Of a stretch of DNA of 64,000 bases, positions 8,909 to 18,913 are shown piece by piece (the first letter of the stretch is position 1; the number at the start of each line of letters is the position of its first letter). The notes beneath the pieces are model-generated. The model saw nothing but the letters and a program-made list of their open reading frames with translations, was not told where the DNA came from and searched no databases. Both the position numbers and the translations under genes were made by a program. Source of the stretch: Balneola sp. EhC07 (GTDB taxonomy: Bacteria; Bacteroidota; Rhodothermia; Balneolales; Balneolaceae); the NCBI RefSeq assembly GCF_001650905.1, contig NZ_LXYG01000004.1, positions 1 through 64,000 of the forward strand. The letters are read 5' to 3'.

Positions 8909-10339
8909 TTACAGCTCGCCGCGTCTTTCTACTAACCTGTTCTGAATTTCCCTTGCTCGTTCTTCTGTCAGGTCATAAGTATGCATAACCCAAATTGCTA
9001 AACCAGCAGTTATTGCAGGGATGGCTATATCAGCGATTCTTAAATTTGTTAATGTTGCAACTGTTTGAGTTGCAGAATTCTGATCGAAACCAACCAGTTC
9101 TAATACCAGACCGCCCAGAACCAATGCCAATGCCTGACCTAGCTTTACCATCCACCAATAAATGGCACCAAAAGTGCCTTCTTTTCTCGGCATTCCATTT
9201 TCAAGTTCATCTAAGTCACATACATCTGCAGTCATACTCATCATGAGTGTGAAAAGCCCACCAAGACCAAAAGCCATAAATGGAATAGGCATAAAAATTA
9301 ACCATGGATTTTCGGGGCTGAATCCCCACCATTTCAAAATGTAACCTACAATAGATAATGCTGTAGAGATCGTGAAGGCTTTACGTTTTCCAATTTTATT
9401 TGAAATCCAGGAAACTATAGGAATAACCAGGAAGGCTGTAGTAACTGCGGTTATAGTAGAGAACCAAGCCGGCCAGTTCCCTGCCAACCCATAATCCCCA
9501 TTAAACATGTAAAACACGATTATGAAATAACTGAATGAAGCTACTAGCTGAAACCCATTAAATACCAGAAATGTTGCTGCACAAAGCTTTACAAAAGGTT
9601 TGTTCTTCGATACTTCTACAATACTTACAAAAAGATCTTTAAGATTAGAAAGCGCCGACTTAAAGTTGATGTCCTTTCGATTCTCCATATTCGAGGCATC
9701 AATTCCCTTACAAAAAATTGCAGGTAATAACCCCATAAGAAGACAGATGACTCCTACAACTACCGATAATTGTCTGACTCCTACTGCCTGACTTTCAAAT
9801 AAATCTGGATCAGCAATTAATACCCAAAACCATGGGACGATCATCCATGCTATTTGTCCAACCGTTTGAGAAAAAGCCATTAGTCGAGTTCGCTCGTTAT
9901 AGTCAGATGTCATTTCATAACCTAGTCCAATCAATGGTGTTGCGAACATGGTATTCCCGACTAAAAATACCATCGACATGATGAGGAAGTACCAAAAATT
10001 GTAGGTTTGAGAATTGGTTTCATCCAACTGCCAGAGCAAGATGAAAAACAGACCACTAAGTATTGCACCAACAAAAATGTAGGGTCTTCTACGTCCCCAA
10101 TTAGATTTAGTGTTATCAGAAATAAACCCCATTATCGGGTCTGTAAGAGCATCAAAAATTCTAGGAAGCCCACCTAACAAACCAGCCAAGAAAGGATTCA
10201 TTCCAAATGCTGTCAGCAAGAAAAACATAAATACTCCCAATGCTCCGGGAAGTAAATTGAGAACCAAATGACCTGCACCAAATGCAGATTTTTGTAAAAG
10301 AGGTACTTTTCCTCTTGCTGATGCTTGTTGATTAGCCAT
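8909..10339 (-). CDS. GPH-family (MelB-like) sugar:cation symporter
   Basis: 476 residues with about 12 membrane helices. The GPH signature DALTDPIMGFISDNT (Asp63 and Asp67, matching the cation-site aspartates of MelB helix II) is followed by the basic loop WGRRRPYIFVG. A second conserved region, TADVCDLDELENGMPRKEGTFGA, is typical of glycoside and oligosaccharide symporters. It imports sugars across the inner membrane using a Na+ or H+ gradient. Lying between glucanase genes, it most likely carries laminari-oligosaccharides to the cytoplasmic phosphorylase and GH17 enzymes. Confidence 0.88.
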   Translation of the reverse strand: MANQQASARGKVPLLQKSAFGAGHLVLNLLPGALGVFMFFLLTAFGMNPFLAGLLGGLPRIFDALTDPIMGFISDNTKSNWGRRRPYIFVGAILSGLFFILLWQLDETNSQTYNFWYFLIMSMVFLVGNTMFATPLIGLGYEMTSDYNERTRLMAFSQTVGQIAWMIVPWFWVLIADPDLFESQAVGVRQLSVVVGVICLLMGLLPAIFCKGIDASNMENRKDINFKSALSNLKDLFVSIVEVSKNKPFVKLCAATFLVFNGFQLVASFSYFIIVFYMFNGDYGLAGNWPAWFSTITAVTTAFLVIPIVSWISNKIGKRKAFTISTALSIVGYILKWWGFSPENPWLIFMPIPFMAFGLGGLFTLMMSMTADVCDLDELENGMPRKEGTFGAIYWWMVKLGQALALVLGGLVLELVGFDQNSATQTVATLTNLRIADIAIPAITAGLAIWVMHTYDLTEERAREIQNRLVERRGEL

Positions 10340-10356
10340 TAACTTTTGCTCATTTT

Positions 10357-11841
10357 TTAATTGATCACTACCGTTTGTACAGCATTAGCACTTATTGCGA
10401 ATTCTGCTTTCTTTCCTTTCAACTCTAATTGGAGGCTCTTTGCTTCATTGCTCTGGTTTAGAATTACTACTACAATTGATTTGTCCGGGTTTTGAACTGC
10501 TGTCAATAAAATCTCTTCATCGTCGTGAGAATGACCTATTCTCATCGCGCCGGGTCTTATGTATCTGCTGAAGTGAGACATGGTGTAATACAAAGGCGTG
10601 AAGTAAACCTCATCCTGTTCCGGATCGACAATAACCGGAGCTAAACACCAGTTCTTTGCCCAGTTTGGTCCACCTTGTCTGTCCAGAACCATATTCCAGT
10701 CAACCCAACCATCTACCCAATTATTCAAAGTGCCGATCATATCTCTTGCGTATCGGTAAACAGGCACATATTTCGGGTGTAAATATTTCTTGTCTTCAGG
10801 AGCCCAGTCCCAACCCCAATCTGTTGCTTCTTTGCTCCAGTACCATTTATCATCTTTCCATACCGGAACTTCAGCGTCAGCAGTTGCTTCGGTTTGGATC
10901 AGGTATTTATCCGGTGCGGCATTGTGTGCATATTGAAGAGCTTCCGGGAATACCTCATAAGTACTTCCATACCAATGCACGGCTGCTCCATCATAATATT
11001 TCTTCGCTTCTTCATCTCCGTACATAGCATCGATCCACTCGATCATTTCGGAATCACGGTTTTGATCGTATCCCAACAGAACAACGTCTTGCGCATCTTT
11101 TTCTAACTGTGGCCCCAAATGGTTGATAACAAACTCATTCATTTCCTCTGGAGAAAAATGCATGCTTTCCCAGTTGCTGTCGTTGCCAAGCGGTTCATTT
11201 TCCACGGTAATTCCCCAGATGTCAATACCTTCTTGTTTGTAAGCATCTAAGTATTTTGAGAAGAATAGCGCCCATGTATCATAATATTCAGGAAGAAGTT
11301 TCCCGCCTTTCCAGTCGTTGTTGTCTTTCATCCATGGTGGAGCAGTCCATGGCGATGAAATGATCTTAAATCCATCTTTTGAAACTTCCATTGCATCTTT
11401 GATCATCGGGATAATATCATCCCGGTCTTCTTCAATAGAGAAATTCTCAAGCTTCAAATCATTCTTTACAGGCGCATAAGAATAATTACCCAAAGAGAAA
11501 TCACTTGAGTTCATATGAGTTCGGGTAAGCGAATATTTTGCACCCGATTCTCCGAAATAAGCTTCAATGATCTTATCTCGATTTTCCTGACTTAATTCAT
11601 TCAATAAGTAAGCAGAAGCTTCTGTGAAAGAACCTCCGAAGCCGGTGATCTTCTGAAATGTTTCTTCAGGATTGATCGAAATGTTCACAACTTTATCTGC
11701 TTCAGGAAAACTATCCAGTTTGGTTAAGCTGTTCCCTTCTTTCGATGTTTCATATACTTCAATATCCATAGTTTCAGTATTTGAGCAACTTAAAGTGAGC
11801 ATTAAAAAAAGCAGGAATATGTAATGTGTTATTTCTTTCAT
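10357..11841 (-). CDS. GH30-family glucanase lipoprotein (probable beta-1,6-glucanase)
   Basis: 494 residues. A lipoprotein signal ends in the lipobox LTLSC (Cys19). The GH30 barrel starts at KITGFGGSFTEASAY. The likely acid/base is Glu216 in ITVENEP and the likely nucleophile Glu318 in IQTEAT, with SSPWTAPPWMK at 162-172. A small beta domain closes the protein (about 420-494). GH30 members in laminarin loci typically remove the beta-1,6-linked glucose branches; glucosylceramidase-like activity is the less likely alternative in this context. It lies 9 bp downstream of the GH17 lipoprotein gene. Confidence 0.88.
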   Translation of the reverse strand: MKEITHYIFLLFLMLTLSCSNTETMDIEVYETSKEGNSLTKLDSFPEADKVVNISINPEETFQKITGFGGSFTEASAYLLNELSQENRDKIIEAYFGESGAKYSLTRTHMNSSDFSLGNYSYAPVKNDLKLENFSIEEDRDDIIPMIKDAMEVSKDGFKIISSPWTAPPWMKDNNDWKGGKLLPEYYDTWALFFSKYLDAYKQEGIDIWGITVENEPLGNDSNWESMHFSPEEMNEFVINHLGPQLEKDAQDVVLLGYDQNRDSEMIEWIDAMYGDEEAKKYYDGAAVHWYGSTYEVFPEALQYAHNAAPDKYLIQTEATADAEVPVWKDDKWYWSKEATDWGWDWAPEDKKYLHPKYVPVYRYARDMIGTLNNWVDGWVDWNMVLDRQGGPNWAKNWCLAPVIVDPEQDEVYFTPLYYTMSHFSRYIRPGAMRIGHSHDDEEILLTAVQNPDKSIVVVILNQSNEAKSLQLELKGKKAEFAISANAVQTVVIN

Positions 11842-11850
11842 ATTTCAGTT

Positions 11851-13134
11851 CTACTGATTTTTCTTAGCTTGAATTTCTGCATTTGTCGGTGGCACTTTTA
11901 CTGTTTTCATCAACTCTTCGACATCCCCACCGAATGTTTTTGTGATCGGCTTTCCGTCTCTGGTTAAACCTTGAAATACTCCTGCATCCACCATTTCCCA
12001 AAGTGGATATTTTGCTTCCGATTGGAGGTTTATTAATCCAAAATGATTTTCTGATCCTAATTGATTCTGAGCGTCTTTCCATTTCTCATCAAAAGCCTCG
12101 AAATAGAACACAGAAACTTTATTCTCATCTGACCATGCTCGAATCAGGTCGTGATAGCGACCCATTTTAAATTCGTCTGTAGCTTTTGATCCGTTATCTC
12201 CATAAAAACCATTCGATATGGTAGCCCATCCTGTTTCTCCAATATGTACCGGTTTGTTGACTCCGATACTTTTCATGTAATCGACTACGCTTTGATACTG
12301 AGATGTGGCATAGTTCAATGATCGTTGCATTGCGGCTTCGATCTTTTCTTCGTCAGAAAGATCAATCTGATTTTTTCTCACTCCCCAAAAATCCGGATTG
12401 TAATGAGTGTCGTGCATCGGGTACGTGTGCATAGAAATGTAATCTACCGATCTGATCAGCTCATTCAGGTCTTCTTTATGGTATTCTTCACCGCCACCGC
12501 CCCATGAAGCGAAATTATCTGAACTTGTGATCCACAGATCTTTCGGAAGTTTTCCTTCTTTCTTTAAATTTTGAAGGTGATTTACCCAATGCAAAATAAT
12601 TCCCGGTTCAACCCAGTACTCTTCCTGCCAATGAACCATTGCTTCATTTCCAACTGCTATGATCTTTACGATGTCAGGATATTTAACAGCTAAATTAACG
12701 GCTCTTTCAATTTCTTTGGTGTTTCTCGGGCTATCTTCATCACGAATTCTATCAGGCTTTTCAGTCCATGCATTTTTTGCATCGATCCAGGCTCCCATCA
12801 TCACATACATCTCAAATTCGGGATCTTCTTTTTTCAGCTCAGAAATTGCCTCCAACAATCTTGGAACAGCTTCGAGATATACGTTATAAGTTCTAACTAT
12901 CTTGATGCCCATTGCTTCCAGCAAAAGCATGTCTTCTTTTAGTTCCTCTATGGTTGGAACTACATCTCTGGAAAGTTCTCGGTAGCCACTGTATGAAATT
13001 GCCTGGTATTCCGGATTTCCCAGAATCTCTTTTGCTGAAATATCTTTTGAACTCATTTTTTTATCCGTTCTATTACCGCAAGCCATCAAAAGCGTAGAAG
13101 CCAGAAGTGTAATTACAGTTAATAGTTTTGTCAT
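11851..13134 (-). CDS. GH17-family glucanase lipoprotein
   Basis: 427 residues. The signal peptide ends in the lipobox LLMAC (Cys19), so this GH17 is anchored in an outer membrane leaflet, unlike the two unexported copies in the same operon. The likely acid/base is Glu164 in AVGNEAMVHW and the likely nucleophile Glu300 in HIGETGWAT. FYFEAFDEKWKDA and ENHFGLIN follow as in the other two copies. The C-terminal tail of about 60 residues is an extra, ending in a lysine-rich segment. It probably cuts beta-1,3-glucan at the surface or in the periplasm. Confidence 0.86.
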   Translation of the reverse strand: MTKLLTVITLLASTLLMACGNRTDKKMSSKDISAKEILGNPEYQAISYSGYRELSRDVVPTIEELKEDMLLLEAMGIKIVRTYNVYLEAVPRLLEAISELKKEDPEFEMYVMMGAWIDAKNAWTEKPDRIRDEDSPRNTKEIERAVNLAVKYPDIVKIIAVGNEAMVHWQEEYWVEPGIILHWVNHLQNLKKEGKLPKDLWITSSDNFASWGGGGEEYHKEDLNELIRSVDYISMHTYPMHDTHYNPDFWGVRKNQIDLSDEEKIEAAMQRSLNYATSQYQSVVDYMKSIGVNKPVHIGETGWATISNGFYGDNGSKATDEFKMGRYHDLIRAWSDENKVSVFYFEAFDEKWKDAQNQLGSENHFGLINLQSEAKYPLWEMVDAGVFQGLTRDGKPITKTFGGDVEELMKTVKVPPTNAEIQAKKNQ

Positions 13135-13164
13135 TTGTTTACGGTTATTATTTCTGAGTGTGGT

Positions 13165-16100
13165 TTATCGAAGATCTTTTTCTTGTATTGAAACAGTGAT
13201 CTGTTTTACTCTTCCTGATCTTTCAAATACTTCGCCCGACAAATTTTCATCTAATTCCGATGTTTTAAAGCTTTTCGAAGATCCATCGCTTAGCTCTACA
13301 TCTAATCCACTTTTGTCTGAAATCCGGTAGATCACTGGAACCTGGCAGCAAGTAAATCCTAGGGCGTTTTCAGGTAATTCGATCTTATATTCGTTCTGAT
13401 CTACTGATACCAGATCGAATGATTTCTTTTCTGTTGAGAACTCTTCTTTTTTCAGAAATGAAGGATCAAAACTTAGTTTTCCATCTTTGATCTGAATTCC
13501 CAGTTCTCCGATTCTTACCAGAATATCTTCCTTAACCTGACCCGTCATTCCCGGTTGCTGAGCTCCACGATGTGCAGGTGTATGCGAGTATGGATCAGTA
13601 GGAAAAGCTCCGTATAATTCCGGAGATTTGTGAACACCAATGCCCTCTCCTATTTCATCGAAGTGTTTCGCAAGTTTCTTTGCAACATCTTTATCAACAT
13701 TGGCTTCATCAGCTCTCTCACATACTTCATAGACTGCGAGGTGTAGTTTAGAAACCATGTGCCAATAAATAGACCCAAGTCCTTCATATCCGAAGAAAGT
13801 ACCTGATCTGCCGGTAAATGATTTGTGATCAAATACGTTCTCAAAAACCTGAAGGATCAGCTTTTCTTCTTTTTCTACTAGTGATTTGTATTTATCTGAT
13901 AAGTCAGATAATCCCTTTTTGAGATCACGGGCATTCCTGAAATTTCCATTAAAATGGTACTCACCATTAACATCTTTTGTTATGATTCGATGATTACCAT
14001 CCGCTTCAAGCTTTTTAAGAAGCTCTGACTTACTTATTTCTTCTTTGGGAATAGTATTTTTATCGAGAAAACCAGGTAATTCTTTATTTGGATATAGTAT
14101 GTAACTCTGTTGATCATCACGATACAACGCACTAGCACGGAGTGCATCCAGAACTTTAAGCTCGTCTTCTGAGCTTAGATAACCTGAACTAAGCACTGCA
14201 ACCTGACCTTCCAGCATTTCATCCAAATGAGAAATAGAAATTCCATCATCATCTATGCTCATCAGGTTATAGGCATGATACAGATCGTCTTCTCTTTGGT
14301 TAGCTTCTATAGAATGCTCCAAAAATTCCAGCGCTGTACTTACAAAACCCTTGATCTGATCTAATTCGATTTTAACCGACTCACCACCAAAACCGTGATC
14401 ATAAATTTGATTTCTGAATTCGCTACCGACAAGTCCAAGTTTGTCAGTAATCTTTTTTCGTTCTGAATCACTGATAGAGCTGTTTAATAATGTCTGATTG
14501 TTCACCAGTACATCATTAATGGAGTTAAATAATTTTGCTAACTCTTCAGAAACTGAATATGAATTGGATTCCACATCATCCAGAACAGGTTCTAAGAACT
14601 TCAAAAATCTTCTCAGGTAATAAAGCGTAACCATTGATACGCCATTACCCACTAAGGCGTTGTTTGCATCATTCCACTCAGGACGCTGAGTGTTCATCCA
14701 GATGCCTGCTTCGGGAATAAAGTTGGAAACTTTCGCCAATACAGTAACAAGGATCTTCTCTATAAAATTAACGTGGTGAATTTCCTCTTTTTCGCTGCTA
14801 AGTACAGCTCCGTCCGCTCCTCTTTCTGCTACTTTTTGACGAATTGATTTGTCTGACTCTTCATCGAACTCAATTGTGTCTTTTGGATCACTTACAATAT
14901 CCTGATAAGACTTAATTCGATAAGGAACATTTGCATATACAAAGCTTTCTTCTCCGAATAATGTCCTTAAAGCTTTGGGATCATATTTCTCGTAGAACTC
15001 AAGGAACTTCAACAAGTAGATGATCTGATGATCACCCCAATAACCAATGTAAGACCAAGGATCATCCGGTTCTATGGTTTCCCAATCAAAACCATCTTTA
15101 GTAACCCGATAAGGATTGTAGCCGTCAAAAGTGGTCGCGTTTAAAAACTTGAAGATCATCCCTTCTAAAAAATCCGGGTATGAATAAACCAGTGCTTCCC
15201 AATTTTGGAAAATGTCTCTCCAGTTTCCTTCGTAGTCTAAGATCTTTGATCCATCAATTTCACTATGCGTATTGATAGAAAACTGATTCCACGGTCTGCT
15301 CGGATCACCATGTCGTCTACTGAACTTTAGTGGCAAATATTCTTTGGAAAGCCTTATCAGATCTACATCTGAAATATTTTCCAACCATTGATTTAACTCA
15401 TTTTTATCAAAAGAATCTTTTAATTCATTTATAAAGTCGGAATTCCTTTCAACTACTTGCTTACTGGCTTTTCTTAAATACGCAACAAAGTCATTTTTTT
15501 CGATCTTATAATTCTCATCAAAAGTTCCGCCTCGCATTATATTGAACAATACATTCGAATAATGACGTGTATCGTTTAGGACATCACTGGTAAGTTGAAG
15601 CCCGTCAGCACCGGCTACTAGTTGCTTTAATTTTTGAGTACCTCGTTCTATATCCTCATCTATCACTTTGGTTAAACCTGAATCATTTGTGATTTCGTGA
15701 TTCAACCTTACCACATGAGCTTGATCCAGATTTACATTTGCAACAAAAGACCATTTCTTCTCAGAATTTCCGGACAGATCGATCTCAGATTCAATAAAAT
15801 AAGCGCCTTTCTCGCCTTTTATATCTGTTTCTTGCTGAATTCTTTTGCCGGTTCTGAATTCATCTAATTGCTTTGAAGAAAGCAGGTATTTGGCGTTTTC
15901 TAATCCATATGACCAAACCGCATTTGCTTTCAGAGCTTCACTTGGCTCTGCTTTATCAACTATAATTGCACTCAAGGCAAAAATCCCCAAACCCGAGCCT
16001 TGTACCAGTTCACTTCTTTTGTAAGCATTTACCAAATTACTGGCCCTTGTTTGCAGATCGGCGCTAACGCCATATGGCATTATATTTTGCAAGCCATCTA

Positions 16101-16575
16101 AAACAGTAACTTTTCTGTTTTTTGAACCGGAATTGATCAAAGTAGATTTTTTCACAAAACCGTACAGGTTACTGGTATTCCATTGATATCTGAAAGTTAA
16201 ATCCAGGTCATGGTTGATCTCCTCAAACATGATCTTATTGCCAAATCGATTCTTATATAAATTTCTGGTCGTTTTAAACTTGCTCTCATTTCTAACTGAA
16301 AAAGGCTCCCAGATCTTAACATCATCTTCAATAGCAACCTGAAAAATAGTTTTGTTCCCTGTAATGTCTTCTAGGTCAGTGATCTTATCATCGGTATAGT
16401 ATGGAAACAATGCGTATTCGGAGTTCTTTCGTCCTGCTGTAAGTCCTCCATTACTTGAAATAAACATCCAATGGTTAGAATCACTCACTATGCTCATAAA
16501 AAATGGACGCATCGAATCATAGTCTGTTATTTTAAACCAGGATTCATTGCTAAGATTTTCAAGGGAAATGGACAC
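13165..16575 (-). CDS. GH149-type beta-1,3-oligoglucan phosphorylase
   Basis: 1136 residues, no signal peptide, hence cytoplasmic. Length and motifs fit GH149, a family of about 1100 residues related to GH94 and GH161 phosphorylases. N-terminal beta-sandwich motif: MFISSNGGLTAGRKNSEYAL (about 37-56). The helical barrel carries HGDPSRPWNQFSINT, NWRDIFQNWEAL, WGDHQIIYLLKFLE and SGTFFGYEGLGSIYWHM. GH149 enzymes split beta-1,3-glucans with phosphate and release glucose-1-phosphate, saving ATP. The Asp in WGDHQ is my candidate general acid, not verified. Starts ATG at 16575, 51 bp after the GH16 gene. GH161 or another GH94-like phosphorylase is the main alternative. Confidence 0.78.
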   Translation of the reverse strand: MSISLENLSNESWFKITDYDSMRPFFMSIVSDSNHWMFISSNGGLTAGRKNSEYALFPYYTDDKITDLEDITGNKTIFQVAIEDDVKIWEPFSVRNESKFKTTRNLYKNRFGNKIMFEEINHDLDLTFRYQWNTSNLYGFVKKSTLINSGSKNRKVTVLDGLQNIMPYGVSADLQTRASNLVNAYKRSELVQGSGLGIFALSAIIVDKAEPSEALKANAVWSYGLENAKYLLSSKQLDEFRTGKRIQQETDIKGEKGAYFIESEIDLSGNSEKKWSFVANVNLDQAHVVRLNHEITNDSGLTKVIDEDIERGTQKLKQLVAGADGLQLTSDVLNDTRHYSNVLFNIMRGGTFDENYKIEKNDFVAYLRKASKQVVERNSDFINELKDSFDKNELNQWLENISDVDLIRLSKEYLPLKFSRRHGDPSRPWNQFSINTHSEIDGSKILDYEGNWRDIFQNWEALVYSYPDFLEGMIFKFLNATTFDGYNPYRVTKDGFDWETIEPDDPWSYIGYWGDHQIIYLLKFLEFYEKYDPKALRTLFGEESFVYANVPYRIKSYQDIVSDPKDTIEFDEESDKSIRQKVAERGADGAVLSSEKEEIHHVNFIEKILVTVLAKVSNFIPEAGIWMNTQRPEWNDANNALVGNGVSMVTLYYLRRFLKFLEPVLDDVESNSYSVSEELAKLFNSINDVLVNNQTLLNSSISDSERKKITDKLGLVGSEFRNQIYDHGFGGESVKIELDQIKGFVSTALEFLEHSIEANQREDDLYHAYNLMSIDDDGISISHLDEMLEGQVAVLSSGYLSSEDELKVLDALRASALYRDDQQSYILYPNKELPGFLDKNTIPKEEISKSELLKKLEADGNHRIITKDVNGEYHFNGNFRNARDLKKGLSDLSDKYKSLVEKEEKLILQVFENVFDHKSFTGRSGTFFGYEGLGSIYWHMVSKLHLAVYEVCERADEANVDKDVAKKLAKHFDEIGEGIGVHKSPELYGAFPTDPYSHTPAHRGAQQPGMTGQVKEDILVRIGELGIQIKDGKLSFDPSFLKKEEFSTEKKSFDLVSVDQNEYKIELPENALGFTCCQVPVIYRISDKSGLDVELSDGSSKSFKTSELDENLSGEVFERSGRVKQITVSIQEKDLR

Positions 16576-16626
16576 GGGAAATATTTAAATTTATTTAACT
16601 TATAATGTTTACTTAATTGACTCCGA

Positions 16627-17460
16627 TCACTCTGAGTATATTCTTACATAATCGATAGTCATACTTTGAGGAAATCTGGTTGACTGATTTGGCGAACCTA
16701 CATAATTGCCCCCAACAGCTACATTCAGTATCACAAAGAAGGGATCATTGTAGACCCATTCATTTCCTGCGTTTTCAATCTGTTCTTTTGTAACTGTATG
16801 ATGAAGAAAGCCATCTACATAAAAGTCGATTTTATCTGTAAACCACTCGGCTGCAAAAACATGAAACTCAGTATCAAAACGACTATTTGTTAGATTATAA
16901 TCGCCGGAGATACCGTTTCCTGCTGAATATCCCGGACCATGAACCGTACTGGCAATTTTGGTTGGCTGTTGTCCGCGGAGTTCCATAACATCGATCTCAC
17001 CTATTTGTGGCCATATCTCTCCACTATTAGATGTTCCCAGTAACCAAAAAGCAGGCCACAAACCTTGTCCAAAAGGTGTTTTAATACGCGCTTCAATACG
17101 CCCGTATGTTATCTCCAGTTTATCCTGAGTAGTTATTCTTGATGATGTATAATTTGCTCCCTCAAAACTTTCTTCCCGAGCCGTAATCACAAGATTACCT
17201 TCACCATCTAAAGCGGCATTCTCTGTTCGGTCAGTATAGTATTGAAGCTCATTGTTTCCCCAGCCATTCTGCCCTCTGCCAATTTCAAAATTCCATTTTG
17301 ATTGATCCAGAGAAGCGCCTGTAGCACCATCAAATTCATCACTCCAAATCAACTGCCAGTCAGTTCCTTCATTCGAAGAGGAACAGTTCAAAATAAAGGT
17401 CAAAGGTAATACTACCGCTATTAACGCTTTAAATTTTATTTGTGATCGCATTGATTTCAT
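16627..17460 (-). CDS. GH16 endo-beta-1,3-glucanase (laminarinase) lipoprotein
   Basis: 277 residues from the ATG at 17460; a TTG-started form from 17478 is possible but less likely because the longer N-terminus adds nothing to the signal peptide. The lipobox is TFILNC. The GH16 jelly roll covers the rest, with the catalytic GEIDVMELRG (nucleophile Glu, helper Asp, acid/base Glu in the ExDxxE pattern of laminarinases), WPAFWLLG before it and STVHGPGY after it. It ends directly after the domain (MTIDYVRIYSE), with no extra module. It cuts internal beta-1,3 bonds of laminarin at the cell surface. Confidence 0.92.
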   Translation of the reverse strand: MKSMRSQIKFKALIAVVLPLTFILNCSSSNEGTDWQLIWSDEFDGATGASLDQSKWNFEIGRGQNGWGNNELQYYTDRTENAALDGEGNLVITAREESFEGANYTSSRITTQDKLEITYGRIEARIKTPFGQGLWPAFWLLGTSNSGEIWPQIGEIDVMELRGQQPTKIASTVHGPGYSAGNGISGDYNLTNSRFDTEFHVFAAEWFTDKIDFYVDGFLHHTVTKEQIENAGNEWVYNDPFFVILNVAVGGNYVGSPNQSTRFPQSMTIDYVRIYSE

Positions 17461-17480
17461 AATTATCTGATTACCCAATC

Positions 17481-18899
17481 TTAATTTTTGAAGAAGTAAA
17501 TGTTGTCTACAAAAATGTTTGAAACTGTATTGTCGGAAACGAAGAAAATCAATCCGATCTCAGAACGGTCACTGAGTCCGGTAAAGCTGCTAAGCGGTAT
17601 GTCTAATCCTAACCATGAATCTTGTAGCAATATGCTTGAGCTTATTGTAAATGAACCTGAGGTCTCACCATCTCCAACTGAATTAAGTAAGAGCAGTCTG
17701 ATAAAATCACCTGATTGCACAGCTTCATTAACCTTTATGTCTACATGAAAATGAGTCATTTCGGTTGCGTCAATGCTTGGGACGCTATCGAACATTCCGA
17801 TGCCTACAAAATTTAGTTGTGTATAGTTTATTACACCATTTCCGTCTACGATAAGATCTGCACCGCCTGTCCCTGTACCACCTTGAGTAGTTTGTCCATC
17901 GCCATTAAAGAACCCATTGTAATAATCTACATCTACATTATCGTATGCATCACTAAAAACAGAAATTACATTTGCGGCATCTCTTGTTGGAGTGGGGGCT
18001 GAAATAAAAGTCCCACGAGATTCTACAGTCAATGATCCATCTGCATCTATCCCTCCAACAGAAGCCGTAATTACAGCTGATCCCTGAGCTCCTACTAATA
18101 TATTTCCCAACGCATCAACTTCAGCGGTTGAAGTATTACTAGATGTAAACTCAAAGTAAGCTGCTGCTGAACTAACAGATTGATCTGTACCATCAGCCAG
18201 ATTATAGATCGAGTTTAACCCCGATAACGAAGTTGTAACACCTGTAAAAGTATTTGTAGTTTGATCTTCCCCATTTAGCATTTCAAAGCGTGGTTGACCA
18301 ATTGTACCAAGAAATTCAAATTTTACTTCGTCAATCCAAACTGTATATCCTTTACCATCTATAGGACCAAAAGAGTAGAAAAACATTCCTTTTTCTGATG
18401 TTAGTTTAGAAGCATCAGGAATTGGGATAATGTATTTCTTCCAGTTTGTGTTAGCTCTGAAATCAGTAACCTCAGCAGTAAATTTATTCTGATCCAGATC
18501 ATTCCCAAAGCCAATAACCCCTAGAGGTACTGATTCGGTTGCTTTTGCATAGAAGGTTAATGCATTATACTCTGATAGATCTCTTGGTGTCGTAGTAAAA
18601 AATGTACCGCCGGCATAAGAGCCTGTTGGATCGTTTACATCGGGAACTGCAAATCTCATAGAAGAACCTGTTCCATCAGATGTAACTTCGGTATCTACTT
18701 GAAAAGCATTAAGAACAGCTCCTTGAAAAACTGCGTATTCTAATCCTCCACTAAATCCGTCAACAAAAACATTAGGATTGTTTGACAGGTCTGCTTCTTC
18801 TAGACCATCCACTGATCGTTCGCAACCTGTTGTAATTAAAATTAGCAATAAGCCTGAAAAAATAACCTTTGTCATAATTTTTGTAGTAATTGTATTCAT
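17481..18899 (-). CDS. Surface glycan-binding lipoprotein
   Basis: 472 residues from the ATG at 18899, which has an AGAGGC-like ribosome site just upstream and puts the lipobox LITTGC close to the N-terminus; the longer open frame to 18956 overlaps the preceding gene and is rejected. An N-terminal beta-sandwich binding domain (PRDLSEYNALTFYAKA ... GYTVWIDEVKFEFL) is followed by a BIG2-like Ig domain (SSNTSTAEVDALGNILV) and a C-terminal module starting PTRDAANVISVFSDAYDNV and ending NIFVDNIYFF. That last module is related to the repeated modules of the 1329-residue protein. No catalytic residues are recognised. It follows the barrel-glycosidase gene by 14 bp, the place a SusD gene holds in classic loci. 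Ligand is inferred. Confidence 0.78.
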   Translation of the reverse strand: MNTITTKIMTKVIFSGLLLILITTGCERSVDGLEEADLSNNPNVFVDGFSGGLEYAVFQGAVLNAFQVDTEVTSDGTGSSMRFAVPDVNDPTGSYAGGTFFTTTPRDLSEYNALTFYAKATESVPLGVIGFGNDLDQNKFTAEVTDFRANTNWKKYIIPIPDASKLTSEKGMFFYSFGPIDGKGYTVWIDEVKFEFLGTIGQPRFEMLNGEDQTTNTFTGVTTSLSGLNSIYNLADGTDQSVSSAAAYFEFTSSNTSTAEVDALGNILVGAQGSAVITASVGGIDADGSLTVESRGTFISAPTPTRDAANVISVFSDAYDNVDVDYYNGFFNGDGQTTQGGTGTGGADLIVDGNGVINYTQLNFVGIGMFDSVPSIDATEMTHFHVDIKVNEAVQSGDFIRLLLLNSVGDGETSGSFTISSSILLQDSWLGLDIPLSSFTGLSDRSEIGLIFFVSDNTVSNIFVDNIYFFKN

Positions 18900-18913
18900 C
18901 TTTTTGCCTCTCA

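Noticed and set aside
10656-11106. Plus-strand frames of 70-123 residues opposite the GH30 gene
   Set aside because: Composition and lack of motifs mark them as antisense shadows.
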